This document shows, piece by piece, positions 1-6,790 of a stretch of 12,657 bases of DNA (position 1 is the first letter of the stretch; every line of letters begins with the position of its first letter). Under the pieces are notes generated by a model. That model had not been told where the DNA came from, searched no databases, and saw nothing but the letters and a program-made list of their open reading frames with translations. The translations under genes were made by a program, and so were the position numbers. This DNA comes from CALHAX01 sp039816705 (lineage in GTDB: Bacteria; Pseudomonadota; Alphaproteobacteria; Rhizobiales; CALHAX01). The stretch is from contig JBCBXF010000077.1 of assembly GCA_039816705.1 (NCBI GenBank), forward strand, positions 1 through 12,657, in the 5' to 3' direction.

Positions 1-198
1 AAGAACTTTGAAGTGAAGGGCGAGCTGAACGACGAAGATGTGTTCGGACCGGGCGTCGTAGGTGCCATCCTCGCGAATCTTCTTGATCGCCGCGTTGAAC
101 TTTTTCATCAGTTCATCGTCACCCTGGCGCATGCCAACGCCGACGCCCGGTCCGAACACATCTTCGTCGTTCAGCTCGCCCTTCACTTCAAAGTTCTT
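1..198. repeat. 58-base perfect inverted repeat at the window edge
   Basis: Bases 1-58 are the exact reverse complement of bases 141-198, with an 82-base spacer (59-140). Pairing stops at 59/140 and cannot be followed past base 1, so the arms may continue outside. The right arm lies inside the binding-protein gene and keeps the expected protein sequence. The left arm replaces the gene's expected 3' end. A perfect fold-back exactly at an edge is most simply an assembly or amplification chimera, although a real palindromic rearrangement cannot be excluded. Confidence 0.95.
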
Positions 199-777
199 GC
201 CTTCGTCGCTGTTGAGGAACGCCTTGATCGCGATTGCATCGCCGACAACCGCATCCACGCGACCGGCAAACAGATCGGCATTGTGCTCGTCGAACGCCTG
301 ATAGGTTTTGATCTTCGCGTCCTTCAGATGCTTTTCGGCATAATTTGCGTGCGTCGTGGAGACCTGCACGCCAACAGTCTTGCCCTTCACGCTTGCAGGA
401 TCGCCGGAGATTTTCGAGTCTTTCGCGGCGACAATAACGGCGGGCGTGTTGTAGTATTTGTCCGAGAACGCGATCGTCTTCTTACGCTCTGCCGTGATCG
501 ACATGGACGCGACAATAGCGTCGATCTTTTTGGCCACCAGCGCCGGGATGATCCCGTCCCATGCGATTGGCGTCCAGACGCACTCTTCGCCCATCGCCTT
601 GCAAAGTGCTTCGCCGATCTCGATTTCCCAGCCCTTCTGGTTGCCGGCGCTGTCTTTCTCAGCGAACGGCGGATAGGGCGATGAATCGAGACCAAGCTTG
701 ATCTGCGCTGACGCCGCACCTGTCCCAAGACCGAATGTGACAGCCGCAATGGCAACCAGTTTCAGCAGTGATTTCAT
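1..777 (-). CDS. Polar amino-acid ABC transporter substrate-binding protein (HisJ/ArgT-like), 3' end damaged at window edge
   Basis: Periplasmic binding protein that would deliver a basic or polar amino acid to an ABC importer. The reading frame starts at ATG 777 with GGGAG about 8 bases upstream and stays open to base 1 (259 codons). A signal peptide covers residues 1-24 (charged MKSLLK, hydrophobic stretch, ASA before Q25). Family landmarks visible are PYPPF (34-38), GWEIEIGEAL (49-58), WDGIIPAL (73-80), SMSITAERKKTIAFSDKYY (91-109, with the carboxylate-binding Arg of SITxxR) and VVGD (177-180). The sequence follows the family to DGTY at residue 240. Everything after that is encoded by an inverted copy of codons for residues about 194-212, so the true C-terminus (normally about 15-20 more residues) is absent. 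It lies 50 bases downstream of the ABC ATPase gene. The fold assignment is firm; the exact substrate (Lys/Arg/Orn, His or other) is inference. Confidence 0.9.
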   Translation of the reverse strand, partial: MKSLLKLVAIAAVTFGLGTGAASAQIKLGLDSSPYPPFAEKDSAGNQKGWEIEIGEALCKAMGEECVWTPIAWDGIIPALVAKKIDAIVASMSITAERKKTIAFSDKYYNTPAVIVAAKDSKISGDPASVKGKTVGVQVSTTHANYAEKHLKDAKIKTYQAFDEHNADLFAGRVDAVVGDAIAIKAFLNSDEGKNFEVKGELNDEDVFGPGVGVGMRQGDDELMKKFNAAIKKIREDGTYDARSEHIFVVQLALHFKVL

Positions 778-827
778 GGGTATACTCCCTTTAGCTACAC
801 TCTAACAATGTTGTGGCACGGATGGCT

Positions 828-1634
828 CTAACTGCCAACGCTCTGCACAAACGTCCGTGTCCGCTCGCTTTGTGCGCCGCCGAAAATCTGTGTCGGCGGT
901 CCCGCCTCCTCGACGTATCCTTGATGAAGGTACATGACGTGGCTCGATACATCGCGCGCGAATGCCATCTCGTGCGTCACCAGGATCATCGTGCGCCCCT
1001 CGTCGGCCAGTCCACGCATGACGCGCAGAACTTCTCCGACGAGTTCGGGGTCCAGCGCCGAGGTTGGCTCATCGAAGAGCAGCACGCGCGGCTCCATCGC
1101 CAGTGCACGCGCGATCGCCGCACGTTGCTGCTGTCCACCGGAGAGAAATGCGGGATACTGATCCTTCTTATCGATCAATCCAACACGCTCGAGGAGTGCT
1201 TCGCCGCGCTCTCGGGCCTCCGATTTTGGGACGCTCAGCACCTGGATCGGCGCCTCAATAACGTTCTGGAGCACCGTCATGTGGGCCCAGAGATTGAAAC
1301 TCTGGAACACCATGCCGAGCTCTGTGCGCAAGCGCTCGACCTGACGCTTGTCCGAAGGTTCGCGCTGTCCGTTCTTCACCGGGTTGAAGGCGATTTCCTC
1401 CCCTCCGATTCGGATTGAACCAGCGGAGGGTAACTCAAGGAGATTGATGCAGCGCAGGAAGGTGCTCTTGCCCGAACCACTCGCCCCGATGATCGAGACC
1501 ACGTCCCCCTCGTGTGCCTCAAGCGAGATCCCTTTCAGGACCTCGAGTTCGCCAAAGCTCTTGTGAAGATCACGCACCTCGACGGCCGGAACCCCAGGCG
1601 CGTGTGACGATGGGGTGCCGCTGTCAGTGGTCAT
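828..1634 (-). CDS. Polar amino-acid ABC transporter ATP-binding protein (HisP/GlnQ family)
   Basis: Cytoplasmic ATPase that powers amino-acid import together with the binding protein encoded 50 bases downstream. It has 268 residues, normal for the family. Walker A is GASGSGKST (50-58), the Q-loop glutamine is in VFQSFNLW (Q111), the signature is LSGGQQQR (164-171), Walker B is VLLFDEP (184-190), the D-loop is SALD and the switch histidine is H221 in LVTHEM. The insertion around residues 81-100 before ELGMVFQSFNLWAHMTVLQNV is typical of HisP-like members. Start ATG 1634 comes only 3 bases after the TGA of the TRAP large permease (TGA TGC ATG) with no strong Shine-Dalgarno, which suggests translational coupling to it. 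No cognate membrane permease gene is in the window; these presumably lie past base 1. Family assignment is certain, substrate is not. Confidence 0.95.
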   Translation of the reverse strand: MTTDSGTPSSHAPGVPAVEVRDLHKSFGELEVLKGISLEAHEGDVVSIIGASGSGKSTFLRCINLLELPSAGSIRIGGEEIAFNPVKNGQREPSDKRQVERLRTELGMVFQSFNLWAHMTVLQNVIEAPIQVLSVPKSEARERGEALLERVGLIDKKDQYPAFLSGGQQQRAAIARALAMEPRVLLFDEPTSALDPELVGEVLRVMRGLADEGRTMILVTHEMAFARDVSSHVMYLHQGYVEEAGPPTQIFGGAQSERTRTFVQSVGS

Positions 1635-1637
1635 GCA

Positions 1638-4265
1638 TCAAAAGCCCAGAGAGATATCGCGGTGCACCGAGTTGCACGACGCGATTTCGAGTGCCTGCGC
1701 ACGAGGCAGTCGTGGCTGAAGGCGCAACCCAATGGTCTCGCGTATGGAGGCCTCATAGGTCTTGAGGCCAGGCAACACGGTCGTTGCGGCCTTGCGGCGC
1801 GCCGCGACGTCGGCCTTGAGTTCGGAGAGGGCATCCTCGAAGTGTTTGGCGAGCTTGGGATCGTCAAGCCGCCCCTTCTTGATCAACCGCCGCGCGCGGG
1901 AAAGCCGCGAGGTAATCTTCGAGGCCCCTTGCGCGGCGCGAATTTTCCGGGACACCGCCTTGATCGCATCTTCCGATGTTTCCTTGTCGGCGGTCGCAGC
2001 ACTCGCGGCAATCGCAGCCACTTCCGGCTCGAGCGCCGCCAGCTCATCCGACGCCGAAAGGACGTTGATGGCTTCACGGATCGGCTCATACGCCTGATCG
2101 ACGCCGCTGCGATAGGCACGTCGCGCTTTCAACTCGGCCTGAGTCAGCTTGGCGAACGCCGTGTTGCGTGGCGTCCAGTCCTGCGGAATCTGTGCGGTCA
2201 GTGCTTTTTGCTCTGCCTGAAGCTCGGCAATGTGCTCACGGGCATCATCCGTGCCTTCACGCCGCAAGGTTGCAATCTCCCGATCCATCTGTCGGACGCG
2301 GCGCTGGATCGAGCGGACCTGCTGATGCAGAGGCGCATAAGCCGGAGAGGCATCCGTCACGGCCATCTCGGCAGACTTGATGCTTGCGATATTGTCGAAC
2401 GAGGCAAGAGCCTTGTCGAACGAGCTCTCCACCGGCTTGCGGAGTTTTTTCGGCAGGTCGCCGGTCGGAAGCGCCCGCGCCTTCTCGATCGCCGCGCGGA
2501 TGGCATCGCCGCGCTTGTCGTACTCGAGGAAGACATACTGCTCCATGCAGTGCTGCAGGCGAGGGTTGACTGGCGGTGGTGCCGTCTCTGACGTCAGCGA
2601 GAGGCGCGTCGGCAGATAGTTCACCAGCGGCGGATAAAACCCGACAATGCTGAGCGCGATCAACTGGAGGCCGATGAACGGAATAACGCCCTTGTAGATG
2701 TCGATCGTCTTGACAACAGCCGGCGCAACTCCGCGGAGATAAAAGAGCGCGAAGCCGAACGGCGGTGTCAGGAATGACGTCTGAATGTTCAGGCCGATCA
2801 TCACGCCGAGCCAAACGGCCGTGATGTTGGCAGACGGGTCCATCAACAGGATCGGCGCCACGATCGGGACGACAACGACGGCGATTTCGATGAAATCCAG
2901 AAAAAAGCCAAGGAGGAAAATCACCGCCATCACGATGATAAACTGAGACCAGAACCCGCCGGGCAGCGACGTCAAAAACTCCTTCACGAGTTCCTCGCCA
3001 CCAAACGCGCGGAAAGCCGCCGTCAGCATTGCTGCGCCAAGGAGGATGATAAAGACCAGCGAGGTTGTCTTCGCTGTCTCAAGCATGACACCGCGCAGCG
3101 TGTCCTCGATCCGGAAGGTGCGCCATAGCGACCAGAGCACCGCGATCATAAAACCGGTGACGGCGACCACACCAAGCGCCACACCAAAAGCATCGTCGTC
3201 CGTTTTGATTGCGCGCACGTTAGTGTCGTAATTGTTGACGATCAGCGTGATGACGACGAGCGAGGCCGCGGCGATGATCGCCGGCCAGAACGCACGTGCC
3301 TCCCCTGCCTTCAGACGGTAGCCGGCCATGATCGTCGCCCCGATCGCCCCGATTGCACCCGCCTGGTTCACGGTCGCAATGCCGAGGATGATCGAGCCAA
3401 GCACGGCAAAAATCAGCGTCAGCGGCGGCACGAGTGTGATCGCAACCTTCAAGGCCAGATGGCGGTCAAAAGCCCCCTCGAACGGAACTGATGGCGCAAC
3501 GTTCGGGCGAAGGAAGGAAATGACTAGGATATACAGCATGAAGAGCCCGACAAGAACGAGCCCCGGCACCAGCGCCCCGAGGAACATGTCGCCTGCGCTG
3601 GTCGAGATGACGCCGAACTCGGACGGCAGCGTGAACGTGCCCGGGTTGGCTTCCTTGTAGAGCGTCTCGCGCGCCACCGACGCCTGATCAACAGCGTTCG
3701 ACAACTGGTCCGCTAGGATAATCAGCACAATCGATGGCGGGATGATCTGTCCAAGTGTGCCGGACGCAGCGATCGTGCCTGTTGCCAGCGGCACGGAGTA
3801 ATTGTTCCGCAGCATCGCGGGCAGCGAGATCAGCCCCATCGCAACCACGGTGGCGCCAAGGATGCCGGTTGTCGCGGCCAGTAGCGCGCCGACAAAGACG
3901 ACCGAGATGCCGAGCCCGCCCTTCACCGGGCCAAACAGCTGCGCCATCGTCAGCAGCAGATCTTCTGCGATCTTCGAGCGCTGCAGCATGATCCCCATGA
4001 AGACGAACAATGGGATCGCGATCAGCGTATCGCGTTCAACCTCCCAGTAAATGCCGCGGAAGTTGGTAACCCCCGCCGTAAGCCAGTTGACCGCGTCACC
4101 GCTGGCAAAATAGGCGCCGGTGTTGCCCTCAAAGAGGTAGCCGCTACCGGCCGCGAGCAGGATCGTGATGATGGCCGAACCCGGAAGCGCGAACGCAACC
4201 GGAAAACCCGAGCCAAGCGCGGTCGCCATGATGATGACTAGGAGAGCGAGAAAAAAGAGTTCCAT
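1638..4265 (-). CDS. TRAP transporter large permease (DctM/TakM family) with long C-terminal helical extension
   Basis: Inner-membrane permease subunit of a sodium-coupled TRAP importer. It has 875 residues, against roughly 425-450 for a standard DctM. Residues 1-555 are the membrane domain: the IPLFVFMGIMLQRSKIAEDLL segment (84-104), a first re-entrant region (GALLAATTGILGATVVAMGLISLPAML, then SGTLGQIIPPSIVLII, 168-183), and a second half with LGFFLDFIEIAVVVVPIVAPIL (452-473) and LNIQTSFLTPPFGFALFYLRGVAP (492-515). An extra part at about 330-405 adds two hydrophobic spans around VNNYDTNVRAIKTDDDA. Residues 556-875 form a soluble, charged, mostly helical tail with coiled-coil character (for example 646-692). 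The reading frame stays open throughout, so this is not a frameshift fusion. Start ATG 4265 follows the small permease stop by 3 bases. By context with the TakP-like receptor, the substrates are probably 2-oxo or other carboxylic acids. Confidence 0.9.
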   Translation of the reverse strand: MELFFLALLVIIMATALGSGFPVAFALPGSAIITILLAAGSGYLFEGNTGAYFASGDAVNWLTAGVTNFRGIYWEVERDTLIAIPLFVFMGIMLQRSKIAEDLLLTMAQLFGPVKGGLGISVVFVGALLAATTGILGATVVAMGLISLPAMLRNNYSVPLATGTIAASGTLGQIIPPSIVLIILADQLSNAVDQASVARETLYKEANPGTFTLPSEFGVISTSAGDMFLGALVPGLVLVGLFMLYILVISFLRPNVAPSVPFEGAFDRHLALKVAITLVPPLTLIFAVLGSIILGIATVNQAGAIGAIGATIMAGYRLKAGEARAFWPAIIAAASLVVITLIVNNYDTNVRAIKTDDDAFGVALGVVAVTGFMIAVLWSLWRTFRIEDTLRGVMLETAKTTSLVFIILLGAAMLTAAFRAFGGEELVKEFLTSLPGGFWSQFIIVMAVIFLLGFFLDFIEIAVVVVPIVAPILLMDPSANITAVWLGVMIGLNIQTSFLTPPFGFALFYLRGVAPAVVKTIDIYKGVIPFIGLQLIALSIVGFYPPLVNYLPTRLSLTSETAPPPVNPRLQHCMEQYVFLEYDKRGDAIRAAIEKARALPTGDLPKKLRKPVESSFDKALASFDNIASIKSAEMAVTDASPAYAPLHQQVRSIQRRVRQMDREIATLRREGTDDAREHIAELQAEQKALTAQIPQDWTPRNTAFAKLTQAELKARRAYRSGVDQAYEPIREAINVLSASDELAALEPEVAAIAASAATADKETSEDAIKAVSRKIRAAQGASKITSRLSRARRLIKKGRLDDPKLAKHFEDALSELKADVAARRKAATTVLPGLKTYEASIRETIGLRLQPRLPRAQALEIASCNSVHRDISLGF

Positions 4266-4268
4266 CGA

Positions 4269-5291
4269 TCAATGCCCCGCGCCGATCGCTGCCATCGGGT
4301 CGTCTTCCGGCCCCGGATCTCGACCGCCCGGATCACCGCGCCAATCCGCGACACTCTCCATCAGGTAGGCGCAGAACTGGACCATCATGGTCGTGGCGAA
4401 GACACCGAGAAACCCGGCCATCAAATACTTCACGTACATACCGAAGCCGGACTGCGAGACTTCTGCAGAGAGCAGTGGTGCGTTGATGATGCTCGATTTG
4501 CTGGCGAGCCCCAGATAGAGCACGACCCAGCAGAATAGAATGCCAAGCAGCACACAGCCGATCGCGTTGATCCGGCCTTTCGCCGGGCGCGAGAACCTGG
4601 CGTAGAGCACGTCGACGCGCACATGGCCTTCATCCATCAGCGTATAGGCCGATGCAAAGAGGAAGAGCGCCGCATACCAGAAGCGCACGAGGTCGCCCAT
4701 GAAAGCTTGCTCATAAGAGAAGATAAAGCGCGCAAGCACGATCTGCAGTTCGGCGACGACGACAAGCAGCGTCAGCCATGTAAAGCCGAGGGTTCTAGTG
4801 AACGCTGCGAGCACGAAGCCGGCGACAATCAACGGGAGATGGATATAAGGCGCGCGCCAGCGTGAAAGGCTCATCTTCGAGGCGAGGTCATCGCCGAACA
4901 CGCCGGCGAGGAGATCCTCCACTCGAAGGAACGAGATTACCATGTCGGCCAGGCCGACAAACAGCACGGCCCAAAAACACGCCCGCACCATATAATTTAC
5001 GAACCGCGTGAGGACTTCGCTGTCGGCCCGCAGGCTTCGTGCACCGGTGCGAAGGACAAACAGAACCGGGACGATGAGGCAGGCAAGATAAAGCACGCCC
5101 TGCAAGCCGCTCAGCACAAGCGACCCCTCTCCAGCGATCAGCGCGCCGGGTCCCGGCCATTCCAGCCAGAAATTGAGATAGTTGTTCAGCAGAAAGCCGA
5201 AGGTGAGTGCGACCGTCGCCCAGGCAAATATGCGCACAAAAGTTGTGCCGCCCGTGCCCTCATAAGGTCCGTAATCTCTTTGGTCTGACAC
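4269..5291 (-). CDS. TRAP transporter small permease (DctQ family), enlarged eight-helix form
   Basis: Membrane subunit that pairs with the large TRAP permease. I chose GTG 5291, giving 340 residues (VSDQRDYGPYEG...), because GGGGGAG lies about 10 bases upstream. An in-frame codon at 5378 would add 29 residues that look non-coding. Hydrophobic spans are seen near 19-42, 55-80, 97-122, 148-166, 170-192, 201-219, 242-264 and 287-312. The DctQ core is the second half, with the conserved DEGHVRVDVLYARFS (220-234) after a transmembrane helix. Ordinary DctQ proteins have about 160-200 residues and four helices, so the first four helices are an addition also seen in large-type DctQ proteins. The stop is separated from the large permease ATG by 3 bases (TGA TCG ATG), so the two are surely co-translated. 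The tail after 318 is short and rich in Pro, Gly and Asp. Confidence 0.85.
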   Translation of the reverse strand: MSDQRDYGPYEGTGGTTFVRIFAWATVALTFGFLLNNYLNFWLEWPGPGALIAGEGSLVLSGLQGVLYLACLIVPVLFVLRTGARSLRADSEVLTRFVNYMVRACFWAVLFVGLADMVISFLRVEDLLAGVFGDDLASKMSLSRWRAPYIHLPLIVAGFVLAAFTRTLGFTWLTLLVVVAELQIVLARFIFSYEQAFMGDLVRFWYAALFLFASAYTLMDEGHVRVDVLYARFSRPAKGRINAIGCVLLGILFCWVVLYLGLASKSSIINAPLLSAEVSQSGFGMYVKYLMAGFLGVFATTMMVQFCAYLMESVADWRGDPGGRDPGPEDDPMAAIGAGH

Positions 5292-5417
5292 TGGCCAGCC
5301 GCTCCCCCGGTTCTCATCTGGTCTGCGGTCTCCAGCGCCACATGGCGCGTCACCGCAAATAGGGTGCAGTGCGCCCAACGCATCCCCCGATGCGGCGCAA
5401 CACCCAGCTTCCTTTCA

Positions 5418-5440
5418 CGCGCGTTCAGGATAAACGCGCG
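5418..5440. promoter_or_regulatory. Candidate operator: CGCGCGTT-N7-AACGCGCG
   Basis: A perfect 8-base inverted repeat (5418-5425 and 5433-5440) is separated by CAGGATA. It lies about 127 bases upstream of the small permease start in the only leader available to the permease/ABC operon. The dyad symmetry and one-turn half-site spacing suit a dimeric regulator; it could instead form an RNA hairpin in the leader. No regulator gene is in the window. Confidence 0.4.
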
Positions 5441-5537
5441 CTCCCTATCTCGACCGACCGTCGCCGGTACTGCGCTGGACCATATGACAGCGCGGCACAG
5501 GCGTCACCTTATCTTCACATGGTGCAATGCACGGAGC

Positions 5538-5552
5538 GCAATTGCCAGGCCA
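5538..5552 (-). promoter_or_regulatory. Candidate sigma-54 (-24/-12) promoter for the TRAP permease operon
   Basis: Minus-strand TGGCCTGGCAATTGC has the invariant GG and GC dinucleotides 10 bases apart and matches TGGC, the following G and TTGC of the sigma-54 consensus. Positions 5 and 6 differ from the preferred AC. The expected start would be about 235 bases before the GTG start codon, which is a long leader. Sigma-54 control is known for some carboxylate transporters in this class, for example dctA in rhizobia, but here the call rests on the motif alone. Confidence 0.3.
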
Positions 5553-5627
5553 GCGGCGCCATGCATGACGTGAAGATGCAACAGATGTGGCGATGTCGCG
5601 CGAAAGAAAATCGCCTTGTCACATATG

Positions 5628-5658
5628 AAAAAGGCGGGGCCGCAAAAGCAGCCCCGCC
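5628..5658 (-). terminator. Strong intrinsic terminator after the TakP-like gene
   Basis: Read on the minus strand, GGCGGGGCTGC pairs with GCGGCCCCGCC through an 11-base stem with one U-G wobble. The loop is UUUU, and UUUUU follows directly. It begins 35 bases after the receptor stop codon. This is a textbook Rho-independent terminator. It implies that the receptor is made as a separate, more abundant transcript, or that only some polymerases read through to the permease genes. Confidence 0.93.
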
Positions 5659-5692
5659 AACCCGTCGCTCCGTCATATGAGACGGAGTTCGA

Positions 5693-6790
5693 TTACTCGA
5701 CGCCGAGCACGCGGTTGCGTTCCTGGAGGTACGCACCGTCTGAAAGGTTCATCCAAGCGCCGTATTCTTTCCGCGCGTTCAGGAAGCTCTCGTGGATCTT
5801 CTTGGCGAGCGGTGAGTGATCGACCACGGTGGAGAACACTTCCTCAGCGGCCTCACCGAAGCTGTCATAGACGTCTTCGTTGAAGCGGCGCAGCTTGACA
5901 CCGTGCTCGTTGCGGAGCTTGGCGAGGAACTGACCGTTCTTGGCGTTGTACTCAGCCATCAGGTCGTTGTTTTCAGCCTGACATGCGGCCGCGATCGCGG
6001 CTTTCTGGAAGTCGGTCAGCTTGCCGTACCATTCCGCATTCATGCCGAGGTCGAGCTGGGACGCTGGCTCGTGCATACCCGGATAGTAATAGAACTTCGC
6101 GGCTTCGTAGAACTTCATCGCATAGTCGTTCCACGGGCCAACCCATTCCGTCGCATCAATCGCACCGGAGACCAGGTTTTCGTAAATCTGGCCGCCCGGC
6201 AGCGAGACGGGCGATGCACCAAGCTTGGCCATGACGTCGCCGCCGAGGCCCGGGATGCGCATTTTCAGACCCTTGAGGTCGTCAGCGGAGTTGATTTCCT
6301 TGTTGAACCAACCGCCCATCTGCACGCCGGTGCTACCAGCCGGCAGACACTTGAGGCCGTACTCGCCAGCAATCTCGTCAAGCAGTTTCTGGCCGTCGCC
6401 GTGGTACATCCAGGCATTCATCTCCGTGTAGATGAAGCCGAACGGAACGGCGGTGAAGTACGCCCAACCCGGGTGCTTGCCTTTCCAGTAGTAGTCGGCA
6501 GCATGGTACATCTGGGCGTTGCCCGATGCGACCGCGTCGAACGAGTCAAACGCGCCAACGCGTTCACCGGCGGCGAAGTACTGGATTTTGAGCTGCCCGT
6601 CGCTGAGCGCTTCGATCCGCTTTGCGAGGCGCTGCGCACCGGTGCCGAGGCCCGGAAAATCGCGTGGCCAGGTCGAAACCATCACCACGTCCTGGTGCCC
6701 ACCAGCGATAGCCGGTGCTGCAAGCGTTGACATGGCAGCGGCACCCGCACCCGCGACGCCTGCTCTCTTTAGAAACGAACGACGATCCAT
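5693..6790 (-). CDS. takP: TRAP transporter substrate-binding protein, TakP-like (2-oxo acid binding), Tat-exported
   Basis: Periplasmic receptor of a TRAP importer, 365 residues. Start ATG 6790 is fixed by GGGAGAGGA just upstream and by the Tat signal that begins there (RRSFLK at 3-8, then an Ala/Gly-rich hydrophobic stretch, cleavage probably near APAIA-G, residue 29). An in-frame codon at 6862 would add 24 implausible residues. The sequence matches the Rhodobacter sphaeroides TakP type closely by eye: STGVQMGGWFNKEIN (153-167), LKGLKMRIPG (172-181), GGQIYENLVSGAIDATEWVGPWND (199-222) and YYYPGMHEP (234-242). Gln157, Arg178, Glu215 and Trp216 align one position off the TakP residues that hold pyruvate and its sodium ion, as I recall them. 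Pyruvate or other 2-oxo acids are therefore likely ligands, but that is inference. The matching permeases are encoded downstream at 1638-5291, beyond a terminator. Confidence 0.93.
   Translation of the reverse strand: MDRRSFLKRAGVAGAGAAAMSTLAAPAIAGGHQDVVMVSTWPRDFPGLGTGAQRLAKRIEALSDGQLKIQYFAAGERVGAFDSFDAVASGNAQMYHAADYYWKGKHPGWAYFTAVPFGFIYTEMNAWMYHGDGQKLLDEIAGEYGLKCLPAGSTGVQMGGWFNKEINSADDLKGLKMRIPGLGGDVMAKLGASPVSLPGGQIYENLVSGAIDATEWVGPWNDYAMKFYEAAKFYYYPGMHEPASQLDLGMNAEWYGKLTDFQKAAIAAACQAENNDLMAEYNAKNGQFLAKLRNEHGVKLRRFNEDVYDSFGEAAEEVFSTVVDHSPLAKKIHESFLNARKEYGAWMNLSDGAYLQERNRVLGVE

Larger units (their letters stand above)
5292..5692. other. Intergenic region between the TRAP receptor and permease genes
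   Basis: This 401-base stretch has no convincing gene; the short reading frames in it lack a good start and any recognisable family features. On the minus strand it holds, in order, an intrinsic terminator for the receptor gene (5628-5658), a sigma-54-like -24/-12 candidate (5538-5552) and an 8-base inverted repeat with a 7-base spacer (5418-5440). A weaker 8-base inverted repeat, ATCTTCAC at 5511-5518 and GTGAAGAT at 5570-5577, brackets the sigma-54 candidate. The arrangement suggests that the permease/ABC operon has its own regulated promoter. Confidence 0.7.

Noticed and set aside
13..684. Long plus-strand reading frame of 223 codons
   Set aside because: It is antisense to the amino-acid binding-protein gene, whose minus-strand frame shows signal peptide and family motifs. 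The plus frame has no recognisable domain.
1662..2591. Plus-strand reading frame of 309 codons opposite the tail of the TRAP large permease
   Set aside because: Its length reflects GC-rich codon structure of the opposite strand. The minus-strand frame is continuous with a clear DctM domain and is coupled to genes on both sides.
1638..4265. Possible fusion of the TRAP large permease with an ABC transporter permease
   Set aside because: The tail has no hydrophobic spans and no EAA motif; it is charged and helical, so it does not replace the missing ABC permeases.
5369..5680. Plus-strand frame of 103 codons between the TRAP receptor and permease genes
   Set aside because: It crosses the intrinsic terminator and the operator-like repeat, lacks a ribosome binding site and has no recognisable features.
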